Assembly: GCA_026874595.1 (NCBI GenBank)
Contig: CM049322.1
Span: 27,312,840 to 27,376,839, forward strand
Source: Sipunculus nudus
Lineage: Eukaryota; Annelida; Sipuncula; Golfingiida; Sipunculidae
Reading direction: 5' to 3'
Length of the DNA: 64,000 bases
Under the pieces are notes generated by a model. The model did not search any database, was not told the DNA's origin, and was given only the letters and a program-made list of their open reading frames with translations. This document shows positions 26,726-38,700 of this stretch, piece by piece. Each line of letters opens with the position of its first letter. Position 1 is the first letter of the stretch. Both the position numbers and the translations under genes were made by a program.

Positions 26726-29700
26726 TCTCTCGCCACATCGTATACGTATAATGCTATTGACACAATGTTTGTTCATTAGAGACCTACTCAATTACCAAGC
26801 GGGTAATGAGGTGAAGGTAGACTCAGGTTATTGTTATTACAGCATTAATTACATCAAAAAATTAACAAAAGGCCTTTGATCATAAACTTTTTGTATGCAA
26901 CAGTCTCTACACATGCGTTTGATGTGGATAGATTCCGTTTAACCCAACAAGAGTAAATGATTAATCGAATAGTTCATAGTTCATAGTTCCATAAATAGCA
27001 AGGGCCAAAGCTTTGAAATGTGAAAATTGTTAAAAAGTTAATAAGTTTATTAAAAAATGGGCTGTTATTTTCAACAAAACAATATAAATAGGTGTTAAGG
27101 GCTGTCACTCAGAATCAACGTCCCTTTCCACCAGTCGCATGTGTCATGCATTATTCGTCGATTATAAAACGCACATGCATGCGAGCCCTTAAACGGACAA
27201 ACATCATGCGCCCAATTGAAAATTCATTTATATTGGCACATTTTAATAGCTTTGGCTAATATTATAAAACATCTCGTCATAGCCAAACGATTCCCATTTA
27301 GTCGGTCGTACGGCCAATTGATTTAACCCGAGTATTAACAAGGTTCCACTACCATCGTTTAATAACTGCAACGGCACCCAGTTGTAAAGGAGACAAAAAT
27401 GGAACGAGATTACGATATGAGCAACACCATTTTTTTCCAGGGATCTGTCTGCTTTTCGTCAGTATATAGGGTTGGTTATTACGATAAACAAGATTAGTGA
27501 CAATACACATAAACGTTCTTTTATTGAATGTTGGCCAGTGCATGATGAGGCAAAAAGACTGCTATGACGGCCGCGACTTGTGGAATGGCGGGTTACCGAC
27601 TGGTTACCTGTACACACTGTATTTAGCATTCCGTCAACGTAATATTATACTGCTTTGATAGTTTTTACTCCATGAACACTACGATGCCATTAAATATGAA
27701 TATATATCAAATAACGGACGATTTCATAGTAAAAAGTTAACATTCGGCAATCTGGGATTCGGCAAACTGGACTCGGTATTCTGGGATTCGGCAGAATGGG
27801 AATCGGCAGACTGGCATGTAACCGGGATGTCACCATCAGGACCTGTTAGCATGTTAAGTTTAAAAATTCCTTCATTGGCCTAAAATTCATGATTAGTGTT
27901 CTGCTGAAGTTTATTCTAATGGTTGTAATTTTTCATTCTCATAATTATATATGAAAATGAGTTAAAACAGAAAGACAAGTCATTAAAGCCATCAGCCTGC
28001 CAAGTCCTGTCACAGGCCCTTGAAATCACTGTTAAAACATGTCTAAATAGCCCCCTATAAAGCCTTATACTACCCATAGTTATATAAAGACACAAGGTAT
28101 GAAATGACTGACGAGGACCCCTAACGACCTGTTGTATAAACTATCCATTTCCAACCTACCAATTAATGGAGTGGCACAAACTTATCTCTTGCATGCACAT
28201 ATTATTGAACCAAATGGTTCCATCTGATACAACACTAACTCGCGTTACGGTTCCTAGTCGCGTATAATGAACTGTTTAATCAGGCTGAGTGGTCACTGTT
28301 TAGTAGTCTTCCTCTCCATGACAGTCCACGAGGCCAGAGTGGCTTCCAACAGATCACCAGCGCTCTAATTGTTGGCTATGATAAACAATCCCACAATGGT
28401 GCTCCGAAAATAAAAATCTTCAATTTTGCTTACAAGAAATTCACAAAATTGTTCATCATATCGAATATAAGTTACCTTCATGTCTACATTTGTGTATACA
28501 ACAAAATCGCAATATCTTTTCTTTGAAATGAATAACTGAAACTGCACCTGGAAATAATATAAATGGCATTTGATAAGATCTCCATTTTTGTCCTAGCAGA
28601 ACTCTTTTCTCCCCCTTATGTTTATTAACACCAGTATCTCCACAATTATATGGAGATTTAATCTCAAGAAGAACCTTCCCACAACATTTACAATAGAAAA
28701 TCTGGTGAGGCACCAAGATGAGGGTGGTCAGGCCAAATCATCAGACCTGCCATGTCTACACACAGGTTGTCATGCTTCATGGTGTATTGTTCATAATATG
28801 CCTTCCTGGCCTTGCTTTCAGTCCTAAGGCCCAGTTCTGTGGCCGGTACATTACCAGTTGATTGACTTGGAAAAATTATCTTTTTCACTAAAACCTCAGA
28901 AGGCGAGTCAGGCTTCCTGGTCCATACTTGGTGCACCATACTTACTGTAACACAACCTGCCCTATGTTTGTGCCACAAAGAGGAACTTTACTGTTCTGTG
29001 GTCATCTGACTTATCTTGCATTACAAACGGCACTGTTGTTCTGTTAACATATATAATTCTTGAATTCACTAATGCATGTTTCATGTCTTGCTTCAACTGT
29101 CAGCTGCTGCAAGTTCTCAACGTGCAGATTTGTTAATAGCTCAGGTAGACTGCTCTGTTCATTGTCAGATGCAGTGTCTGTATCTGATTCTGATCCGGGG
29201 AGAGACATAAAAATACAGCCCCAGGACCAATGATTTTCAGTTCCTCAATTCCACTAGAAATCTGCTCAGCAGAAAGGCTAGGAACGATGGTAATCCTTTT
29301 CTTTGCTGACCCTCTCTTTTTATTGTGTCTGCTGGGAACAGAGAACTGCAGGTCTTGTATAGGTTGGGGTATGAGCTGAAATGGCAAAGGATACTGTACA
29401 ACATAACAAGTGACCCATGGGTCATGACGCTCAGCTGACTGGGAAGAGATTCGCAAAAGGAAATTTTATCATCAGAATGGTAGTATATACCCATTCAACT
29501 GAAGCATCAAACAGATTAACCAACAGGCCAAGATTTAGTCTGTATTTATATATCTCAAAAATAGAGAAAAATGTGTAAACTTTTAAAACTAGAATACAGG
29601 TAACCAACAAGTGACTACATGTATCTGCCAAAATCGGATAGTGAGGCATGGATTGAGTGGCAAGGGGAAATAGAGTGAGGTATGTTGCATATTAGCATGG

Positions 29701-32700
29701 ATGTCTGCAGCCTAAATGTGTATGTAGGTTGTGCCACCTACCACAAATCCAGAAAGCTGTCCAAGTTGTATACACCTGCAAAATTTTAGGCAGAAAAGTC
29801 AAACCACTACATGTATATGAGCGATTTTTGCCCATGGCAGACAAACAGACAAACACTGTGCAAAAATCTTTGCAGGTAACCCCTCCAGTTTTGTGTATGA
29901 TAAAGACCTATGTGAGATCTAAACACATGCACAATTTTGGCCCAATCGGTCAAATGGTTCCTGAGATATGAGCTTGGATGTGTCCAGCGTTAACTAGAAT
30001 GTAGGTGGCGCCACCTGTCATAAAATCAAGAAAGCTGTCCACGATGTATAAACCTGCAAAATTTTAGGCAGTTATGTCGAACCACTACAGAGAAATGAGT
30101 GATTTTAGGCCAGGGCAGACTAACAGACAGACCCTGTGCAAACATTGTTACAGGTGGCGCCACCATTTTTTGTGTATGTTACAGAGCTATCAAAGGGCTA
30201 CATTTGTATAAATTTAATTTCCTGATCGGTGAAACGGTTCCCGAGATATAAGCTTGGATGTCATCAGCGTGAACGTGAACGTAGGTGGCGCCACCTGTCA
30301 TAAAATCAAGAAAGCTATCCTGGATGTTTACACATGAAGAATTTCAGGTGAATTAGTCAATTCACTGCAGAGATATGAGTGATTTTAACCCAAGGCAGAT
30401 GAACAGATGGACACTGTGCAAACATGGTTACAGGTGGCGCCACCATTTTTTGTGTATGTTATAAGCAATCCAAGGGCTACATTTGTATCAATTTTATTTC
30501 CTGATCGGTCAAACGGTTCCCGAGATATGAGGGTTTATGAGTGGAAACAGACCCACAAATGGACACTGGATAGAGAGAAAAGGTCAGAGGTCAATGCAAA
30601 TTGGTTAGGCACCAGTTCACATGTGACCGGATAATAGGTGTAAGTTTGTGAAAAATCGGTCCATTAGTCTCCGAGGAGCTCTCTGGAAACGAACGCCGCC
30701 GCGGCGGAGGAACTCTGTCAAAAACATAGTATCCGCAAAACTTCGTTTTGGCGGATACAAAAATACAGGTGGCTCCACCAGTCTGCAGAAACTAATAAAA
30801 ACACTTAATGGTCAATATCCATGCAAAAAATCATGGTGATCTCTGCATTAGTTGTTCAGATACTTCAGTTTTTGTATCAAATTGTCCATTATTCTGAGGG
30901 ATACTTCGGAGTCCTATAGCTTGAAGGATATGGGTAACAGAGACCTAATTTCAAGTTTCCACAGGCACCTTTCATGGGCCTCCTTGCATGACAAGAATGA
31001 AGATTCTAGGTCCAGTTGTTGCGATTTGTACCCTGTTGACAGATAACCACATCTTTAAAGGTCTCAAAAAAAAAAAAATTCGTAAAAATTTGAAAAAAAA
31101 ATAGAGGTTGCACACCCAGTCTGCAGAAACTGATGGAACAGCTCATGATCAATATGTATGCCGAAAATCATGACCATTAGTGTTGTAGTTATTGAAATAC
31201 TTCAGTTTTTGTTTAAATTGTCCATTATTCTGAGGGATACTTCGGAGTCCTATAGCTTGAAGGATATGGGTAACAGAGACCTAATTTCAAGTTTCCACAG
31301 GCACCTTTCATGGGCCTCCTTGCATGACAAGAATGAAGATTCTAGGTCCAGTTGTTGCGATTTGTACCCTGTTGACAGATAACCACATCTTTAAAGGTCT
31401 CAAAAAAAAAACAAGGGACCTATGGGTCACGTCACTCAGCTGAATTTTGGAAAATATTAGTAACTGCAAAATGTTTTTGTTTCTTATGGTTTTTCCATGT
31501 ATATTACCATTTGAAAAGCTAAGAGAAAATGGCCCAGCTTAAAGGAAACTCTGTTAATTATAGAATAATGGACATGAGCTAAAGCATATGGACTGTGTAA
31601 TAAATGAAACCTTGGCCTGAAACCATTTAGTGATGCACCAAGGGAAAAAATGGGCTTACGGTAAGTGTCATATAAAAGTTCCATTTCATAAACAAATAAT
31701 GTGTGAAGGTAATTAATTTTTCAAAAGTTAAATATATGGCCATATGAGTTAATAATTAATCCCACACAGTTTGACCAAAATTTCTAATTTTAAAAACTAG
31801 ATAACTAGGCCCCACCAACTTTAAGAGATATGAACTAAATGCTACAAAGTATTTATGTCTTCTTAAATCTTGTCAGTTAGCACTTTCATTAGGTCCTAAT
31901 ATTTTACCATATATGAATATTAGGATTAAATTCCTGAACATTTTTTTCTTTAAAAAAATCAAAATTGTCCAAGTCTCAACAAAAAGAATTTTTTAACATT
32001 AAAATTATCAGCTTTGTCTTGTATATTAGTCCTGTGTATCGAAGCGGTGGGTTCAGTGAGGGGTCTCTGTTGTTACTGTTCATCGCTGAAATTATAAGAT
32101 TCATCTTATAATAACAGAGTACAGGTCTGTCAACAGAATGGGGTGGGGGGGGGGGGGGGGGGGGAGAAAGGCTCCCTGTGGTATTTATGCTGGCAGCCTG
32201 ATCAAGCTCAACAAGAGAGAGGGCTTGCCTGAGTGATGGGATTACATAACAGCCTGGGGAGCATAGAGAGTTGCATTGAATGACCTAGAGTGACCTCAGT
32301 GGACTGCTTGACAATGTAAGGGAATACAACAAGAGCCTCAAAACAAATTCAATAACTAGCCTAATTTTGCAGCTTTTATTTTTCATATTTAAGATTTTAA
32401 CAGATTTAATCCTTATGTGTACATGCTGTGAAAATAACATTCACAGTACTTACAGGAAAAAATTGTGCCGTGGCCAAACTTGGGCAAAATTTAAGGTACA
32501 GATTTTATATTTATGCTAATAACTTAAAAAAAATGGCAAATTTCAGATCTAATTTTCAGTGTACAATTAAATCTTGATTAAATGATGTTATATTCCTGAT
32601 AAAAAGTCTCAGCCATTCTTATGTTAAGTGAGTAAATATATATCCTGATTTTTTACAAAGTGCATTATGTTTGGGCCTATAACTTCAACAAATTATGCAA

Positions 32701-35700
32701 TACTGACCTAAATTTTGGTATGTACATAGGATATGTATGGAAGACTATGAATATTTACAATTACATCTAACTTTATGCCAATTTTTGGATTACCAGGTAA
32801 ACAAAAGTAGGGTCATGATGCTAGAAAATACAAATACATTAAGTCTTCTAAAAAACTTCAATAGCTAGACTATTTTTTAAGCTTATACTTTCAAATTCAA
32901 AATTCATCAGATTTAATCCATAAGTAAACTGGCTGTGAAAATTAAATCAAATGTACTTATAAGAAAAAACCGTGCCATGGTCAAATTTAGGCAAAATTTA
33001 AGGTACCAATTTTTTTATTTTTGCTAACATTTTTAAAAATTTAACAGATTTTTATCTAATTTTGGGTATACAATTTAATTTTGATTAAAAAAAGTCCATA
33101 GCTTTAAAATGTTTTGTGTTAAGTGATCAAATATCTTTCCTGATTTTTTACAAAATGCATTAAGTTTGAGCCCATACCTTTTTTAAATCATATAATACGA
33201 CCTAATTTCTGGCATGTACATAGGAACTATATAGAGGAATATTTATGGTAAATATGAGGAAAAACAGGTGAGTGGTTTCGTAGTTAGGCTGTCCTGAAAT
33301 GTGAAAATAGGTTTTTAATGAAAAAATTGAGGTTTTTCCTTAATTTCTCAAAGGAACAAGGTCACAAAGACCCAGTTTTTGGCTTGGTAGGAGATCTTGG
33401 GGACATCTAACATTATGCCAACAACCTTGGGAGCATACAGAGCTACACTGAATGACCAACAGTGACCACAGTGGACTGCTTGACAATGTACGGGAATACA
33501 ACAAGAGCCTCCAAAAAAATTCAATAACTAGCCTAATTTTGCAGCTTTTATTTTCAAATTTCAGATTTTAACAGATTAAATCCTTATTTGTACATGCTGT
33601 GAAAAATAGATCAACAGTACTTACAGGAAAAAAACGTGCCATGGTCAAAATTGGGCAGAATTTAAGGTACCAATTTTTTATTTTTGTTAATATTTTTAAA
33701 AATTTAAAAGATTTTGATCTAATTTTGGGTATACAATTTAATTTTGATTAATTTAAGTTATATTACTGGAAAAAAAGTCCATAGCTTTAACATGTTTTGT
33801 GTTAAGTGTTCAAATATCTTTCCTGATTTCTTACAAAATGCATTATGTTTGGGCCCATAATTTTTTTAAATTAAATAGTACAGACCTAATTTCTGGCATG
33901 TACATAGGAACTATATAGAGGAATATTTATGGTAAATATGAGGAAAAACAGATGAGTGGTTTTGATATAAGGCAGTCCTGAAGTGTGAAAATAGGTTTTT
34001 AATAAAAAATTGAGGTTTTTCCTTAATTTCTCAAAGGCACGAAGTCGCAAAGACCCAGTTTTCGGCTTGGTAGGAGATCTTGGGGACATCTAACATTATG
34101 CCGAATTTTGGATTCCTAGGTCTTACGGTTTCAAAACGTGCCACATCTACGGACGGACGGACGGACAGACGGACGGACGACGGACAATGGACCACGACTA
34201 TAGCTCAGATGACTTATAGTCAGCTGAGCTAAAAAAACTGACAGTGATCTATCTGATAAGGCAAGGCAATGAGTGAGAAATTGCCCCCATGCAAGCTTCA
34301 TTTATACATTTTACTGACATCAATACTCAGTGTGAGTAAGGTATGGGCACATTTAGGATTAACTGGGTCATTCATTTGACAAATGCGGATCGAACAATAT
34401 GTGACGTGTAGAAATATAGCTCTCCTCCCGCCCCCCCCCCCCCCCTTAGGGTAGCTGTAATACAGGTGATCACTTAGGGGCAATTAGCATCTCTAGCCCA
34501 AGACTCCAGGGCAGTACGCCAGGCAGACGTGCTCATTTAGTAATCATGCCGATGGTTACCCTCTTTGATCTATAACTTATACCTCAACGAGTCTATACGG
34601 ACATTGAGTCAGGAAGATACTGTGGTTGGATTCATATTCGCGAGGCTGAAATTTCGCGATTTCTCCATTTTTAATGTTTGGTGAGGGTTTCATTTTCACG
34701 ATCTCAACAGAACCTATATCAAATCTTTGCTAAAGCCATTCCTGTGTTTAATATAACATGAGAATAACTCATGAGTTTGTGATATTCTACTCATATAATG
34801 ATGATCCCGTACACACAGCACAGGTGGTTTAGTTCAAATTTAAGGGAAAGTTTTCCCAATACCTGCATGGATGTAATCTATTATAAAAATTCTCACTGTT
34901 CTAACCTATTAACATACAAGTATTGGTTACACTAAACAAAAACGACATACTCAATTGGGCCAATTATTCCCAAGGGTTTTATTTTCGCGATTATTTCCCT
35001 TCGAAAATATCGCGAAATTAACACCTCGTGAACAAAAAGGCAACCACAGTATGCTGGACCAGATTAACACTCGTGTTGGGAAACCTTTTCACCCTCTTTG
35101 TTGTTTCATTAAGGCACCTGCATGTGATAAGGCGCAGCCATTGACTCGTGACAAATGTTGTTACAGTATTTTTAGGCGGTGGTCGCATTAGCGGGGTTGC
35201 ATTAGCCCTGGGGCCAGGAAATCTGGTTGTAATTCTGAATTCAGAGGTGGTCGTAATTTTGAGTCATTTTTAAACATAAATAAACTAAAAACAAATTTGG
35301 GACCAAGCAAAGTGGTTGTAATTATGGGGTGGTCGCAATGATGGGGATGGTCGCAAGGCGGGGTTCCACTGTAATATTTTTAATTGCAACTTTAGTAAAA
35401 TTTTGTGCAATAAAATAAAATATTTCATTTTTTAACAGTAGCCTTGTTTATTAAACAATGATTGAATGCTTACCCAGGTTTGCATGTACAGTGTGTAGCA
35501 ACAATGAAGGCATCTTTTTTATGGACCAAGACCCAAGCTTGATGCAGTTTGTCTCCAAGCTTCTGTGAAGGTGTCACTTTTGTCTTGAGAAAACACACCT
35601 GGCTCCTGCTCGACACAACATGACTATACACAGTCTGAACAAATCCACACTGGAAGTACCCATAAGCTTCGAGGGACTTGAAAGCTCTCAGGGTTTCCTG

Positions 35701-38700
35701 TGTGTATTCACCTGGTGAATTTATCAGTTGATTATATTATACACTAGAGCTTCATTAATCTGAAAGCCTCGGGGGACAAGCTTTTTGTTCGGATGAACTA
35801 TCATGCAGATGAACGATTTCGCATGAAATTGTTCTGGGAATCACTGTGATTGGGCCTACCACTGAGTTAGGACATTACCAGACACTAACTGACCCAAATT
35901 GATTAAGCTAGCCCCTAATAAACTTGTGACAATAAATTATAACATTTTTGATCAATTTAATAAATTTTTCATATAGAACACATTATTATATAATAATATA
36001 ATTATTGGTGAACAGCCCTGTGCTGGAAACAATCGGTATCAATACCTACATCATGTCACGCAGGGCTGCCATGAAAACTGGAATGACCTGCCATGACCTC
36101 GAAAGTGCTGCCGTCTCTTGGCAGATAGGTTAACCATGGAAACCTTTATGCATGTACTGTTCTTTGATTGAAATGACAAGCAAAAGAATCAGTTGAATGC
36201 ACAAGTAAACAAGTTTATGTACCCAGTTTTATTTTAAATAAATGAAACAGAACGTAAATGTCGCTGATCATAGATCTTTTGACATTGAATTCTCTGGCGA
36301 GGTCAGCTGGCTTGGTACCCGGGTCAAGTCTTCCAAGGATTAACAGCTTGTCATCAACTGACAGGACATGGCACTTACATGAATCCATTGACGAGTAAGA
36401 GTTAACGGTATGTAAAAATTCAAGTGGAGAATAATCAGGATGAGCAGTAACTCCTGTTGACAAAGACTATCACAATGGTTTAATCAGCTTTGTAGCATGG
36501 TTTATAATTAAAGCTCAGACTGTCTCAACTGCAGTCGTAGGCATCGATTCTAGCTAATCAAAATTCCCATATATTTGGCAGAAATAATCTTGCCAATAGA
36601 CTTTGTGAGTAAATAACGGAGGGACACATAAACTCAACTAATGCTCACCATTGTACTCAATGCCTGGGCGTCTAACAGAATGAAGATCAAGGCTATCCTT
36701 TACCCCAGCCAGGGCATTCTGATTAAAGCGAGGACAACCCCGGCTGGCGTGGCGGTGTTTTCACACCAACTGCCTATGCTCGGATGCACTAATCAGTCAG
36801 CAATATGTATCACTGCTGATGTGGCTACTTTTGTTTTGAATCAGACATTCTTTTAAACAATTTTTATTCTGTATTTTTTGTCATTGTTCAGATTTTGGAT
36901 AAATGGTCAAAATTTCAGTTCTCCGTTTTTTATTTCAGATAAACAGTTTTTCGGATAAATGGTGTTCAGATATTTTACATTTTACTGTAATTATAAGTCA
37001 CCATATTGTACATTAGGCCATTGTGCCTCCTGATCAGACCAACCTGTGGTCATGCTATATGGATCAAACAGTTCCTGGTCATTAATAAACTCATTATACA
37101 TGAATTTATGTCTGTATCTGCTCTTGGAAACATTATCAAGATGCTGTGTTTCTTGAGATACATTTTCATAGGCCATTGCTGATAACATTTATAGTATTCG
37201 CATGGAACAGGAGATCTCTCGCTGATAGCAATTAGACAGGCTGACTGACTGACTGCCAGCTAGTTGGTCGCAGCTTTTTGCCTTATGGTCCAAGGCATAT
37301 GAGCCAGTTAGGGGGCTTTGTTTGTAAACATCCAATGTGTCTTTACTCACGTACCATTTGATAAGGTGACTCCAGCAGCTTCACACACTCCCTTCAGATT
37401 TTCCAACGTCTGAATTGAAAGAAAGTCATATTGTAATACTATATGTATGTAGTAATTTAGAAGACAAGGGGCTCGAGGGTCATGGTGCTCAGCTCAAGTT
37501 GTCAAGGAGGGATGATTATATATACCTGGGATACCGATGACATGGTTAGTTTGAGTGTGTCCAATGGAAAATATCTAATTGCCATACTGAAAGTGACAAA
37601 TAAAATATAAATGGTATCACTCATCAGTAGTCTCATATAATTCATAAAGCTGCAAAGTTCAAAACGCATAACAAATTTTAAAACAAGAGCATCACAAAGC
37701 CGAGCATCCCTTCCCACAGGGCATAATTAGAATGGTTGCATTACACAGTGTCAAAATGATGCAGGCAGCTCTGTTGCCTTGACCTTTGACCCTGTGACCT
37801 CTAACTCAATTGGCTTCTTCATTCATCTGTGGGTCAGCCATATGAGCTAGATGAAAGGTCTTGATCAAATGGTTTGGCTTAAAATGGGTCCACAAGCTTT
37901 TTCAAGAAATGGGTCCTGTGGCCTTGACCTTTGATTCAGTGACCTCAAAATTGACAGGGTTCTTCATCTGTTGACAAGTAAGCCATATGTTCAAGATGAA
38001 AGATTTTGGTCAAACAGTTCAGCTTAAAATGGATCCACAAGCTTTTTCAATAAGTGGCTCCTGTGGCCTTGACCTATGACCCTGTGACCGCAAAATCCAT
38101 TGGTTTCTTCATCTATGGGTGGGTAAGCAATTTGTACAAGATGGAAGGTTCTGGTCAAACATTTGGCTTGAAATTGATCCTAAAGCCAATTCGGGACAGA
38201 TGGACAGACAGACGGAAGCACTAACAGAGGCATTACTATCTCCTTCACAACTACGTTGCAAGGGGATAATAATGAATAAGATCTACGGTTTGAAATTTTA
38301 CTCAAAGTAGTCCAAATAAAATGAAATTTAACTAATGCTGAGGACCTTTATGAGATTCTGGTTGGGCTTAAGGTCAATGCAAAACTATACATTTCTTGGC
38401 AATGCAGGTGCGATAGTATCCCCTGACAATTAATCCCCCCTCCCTTTCAAGAATAGGCCCCCATCTTCAGAAGCATATACTGACACTTGGCAAGCCACCA
38501 AGATTTCTTCATATGTGACCTTCAAAACCAGGCTCAAGGTCACTAGTCATGAAAGAAAGTATCCTATACATCAGAAGATTCAACCTTCAGGATCAACTTG
38601 AGAAACAATATTTTTCACCAAATACAGGATTATTCAAGGTCAAGCCCACTCTCAAAGAATAGGTCATGATACCAATAAATATACCTCATCCCATAACCTA

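Larger units (their letters stand above)
24486..27823. mobile_element. TIR element, 3338 bp, 8-bp target duplication
   Basis: Flanked by an exact 8-bp duplication GGGATGTC (24478-24485, 27824-27831). Terminal inverted repeats of about 135 bp: the left starts GGTATCATGCCAGTTTGC, the right on minus starts GGTTACATGCCAGTCTGC. Both continue with a reiterated GCCGAATCCCAGAAT / ACCGAGTCCAGTTTGCCGAA block and end near TGAAATCGTCCGTTA. No transposase recognised inside; the interior holds microsatellites, an 82-bp tandem repeat and inverted exon-like segments. An 8-bp duplication fits hAT, P or Merlin; the tips do not settle which. Confidence 0.88.

Noticed and set aside
26442-26879. ORFs over the CT microsatellite
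   Set aside because: Low-complexity Ser/Leu or Arg/Glu strings from dinucleotide repeats.
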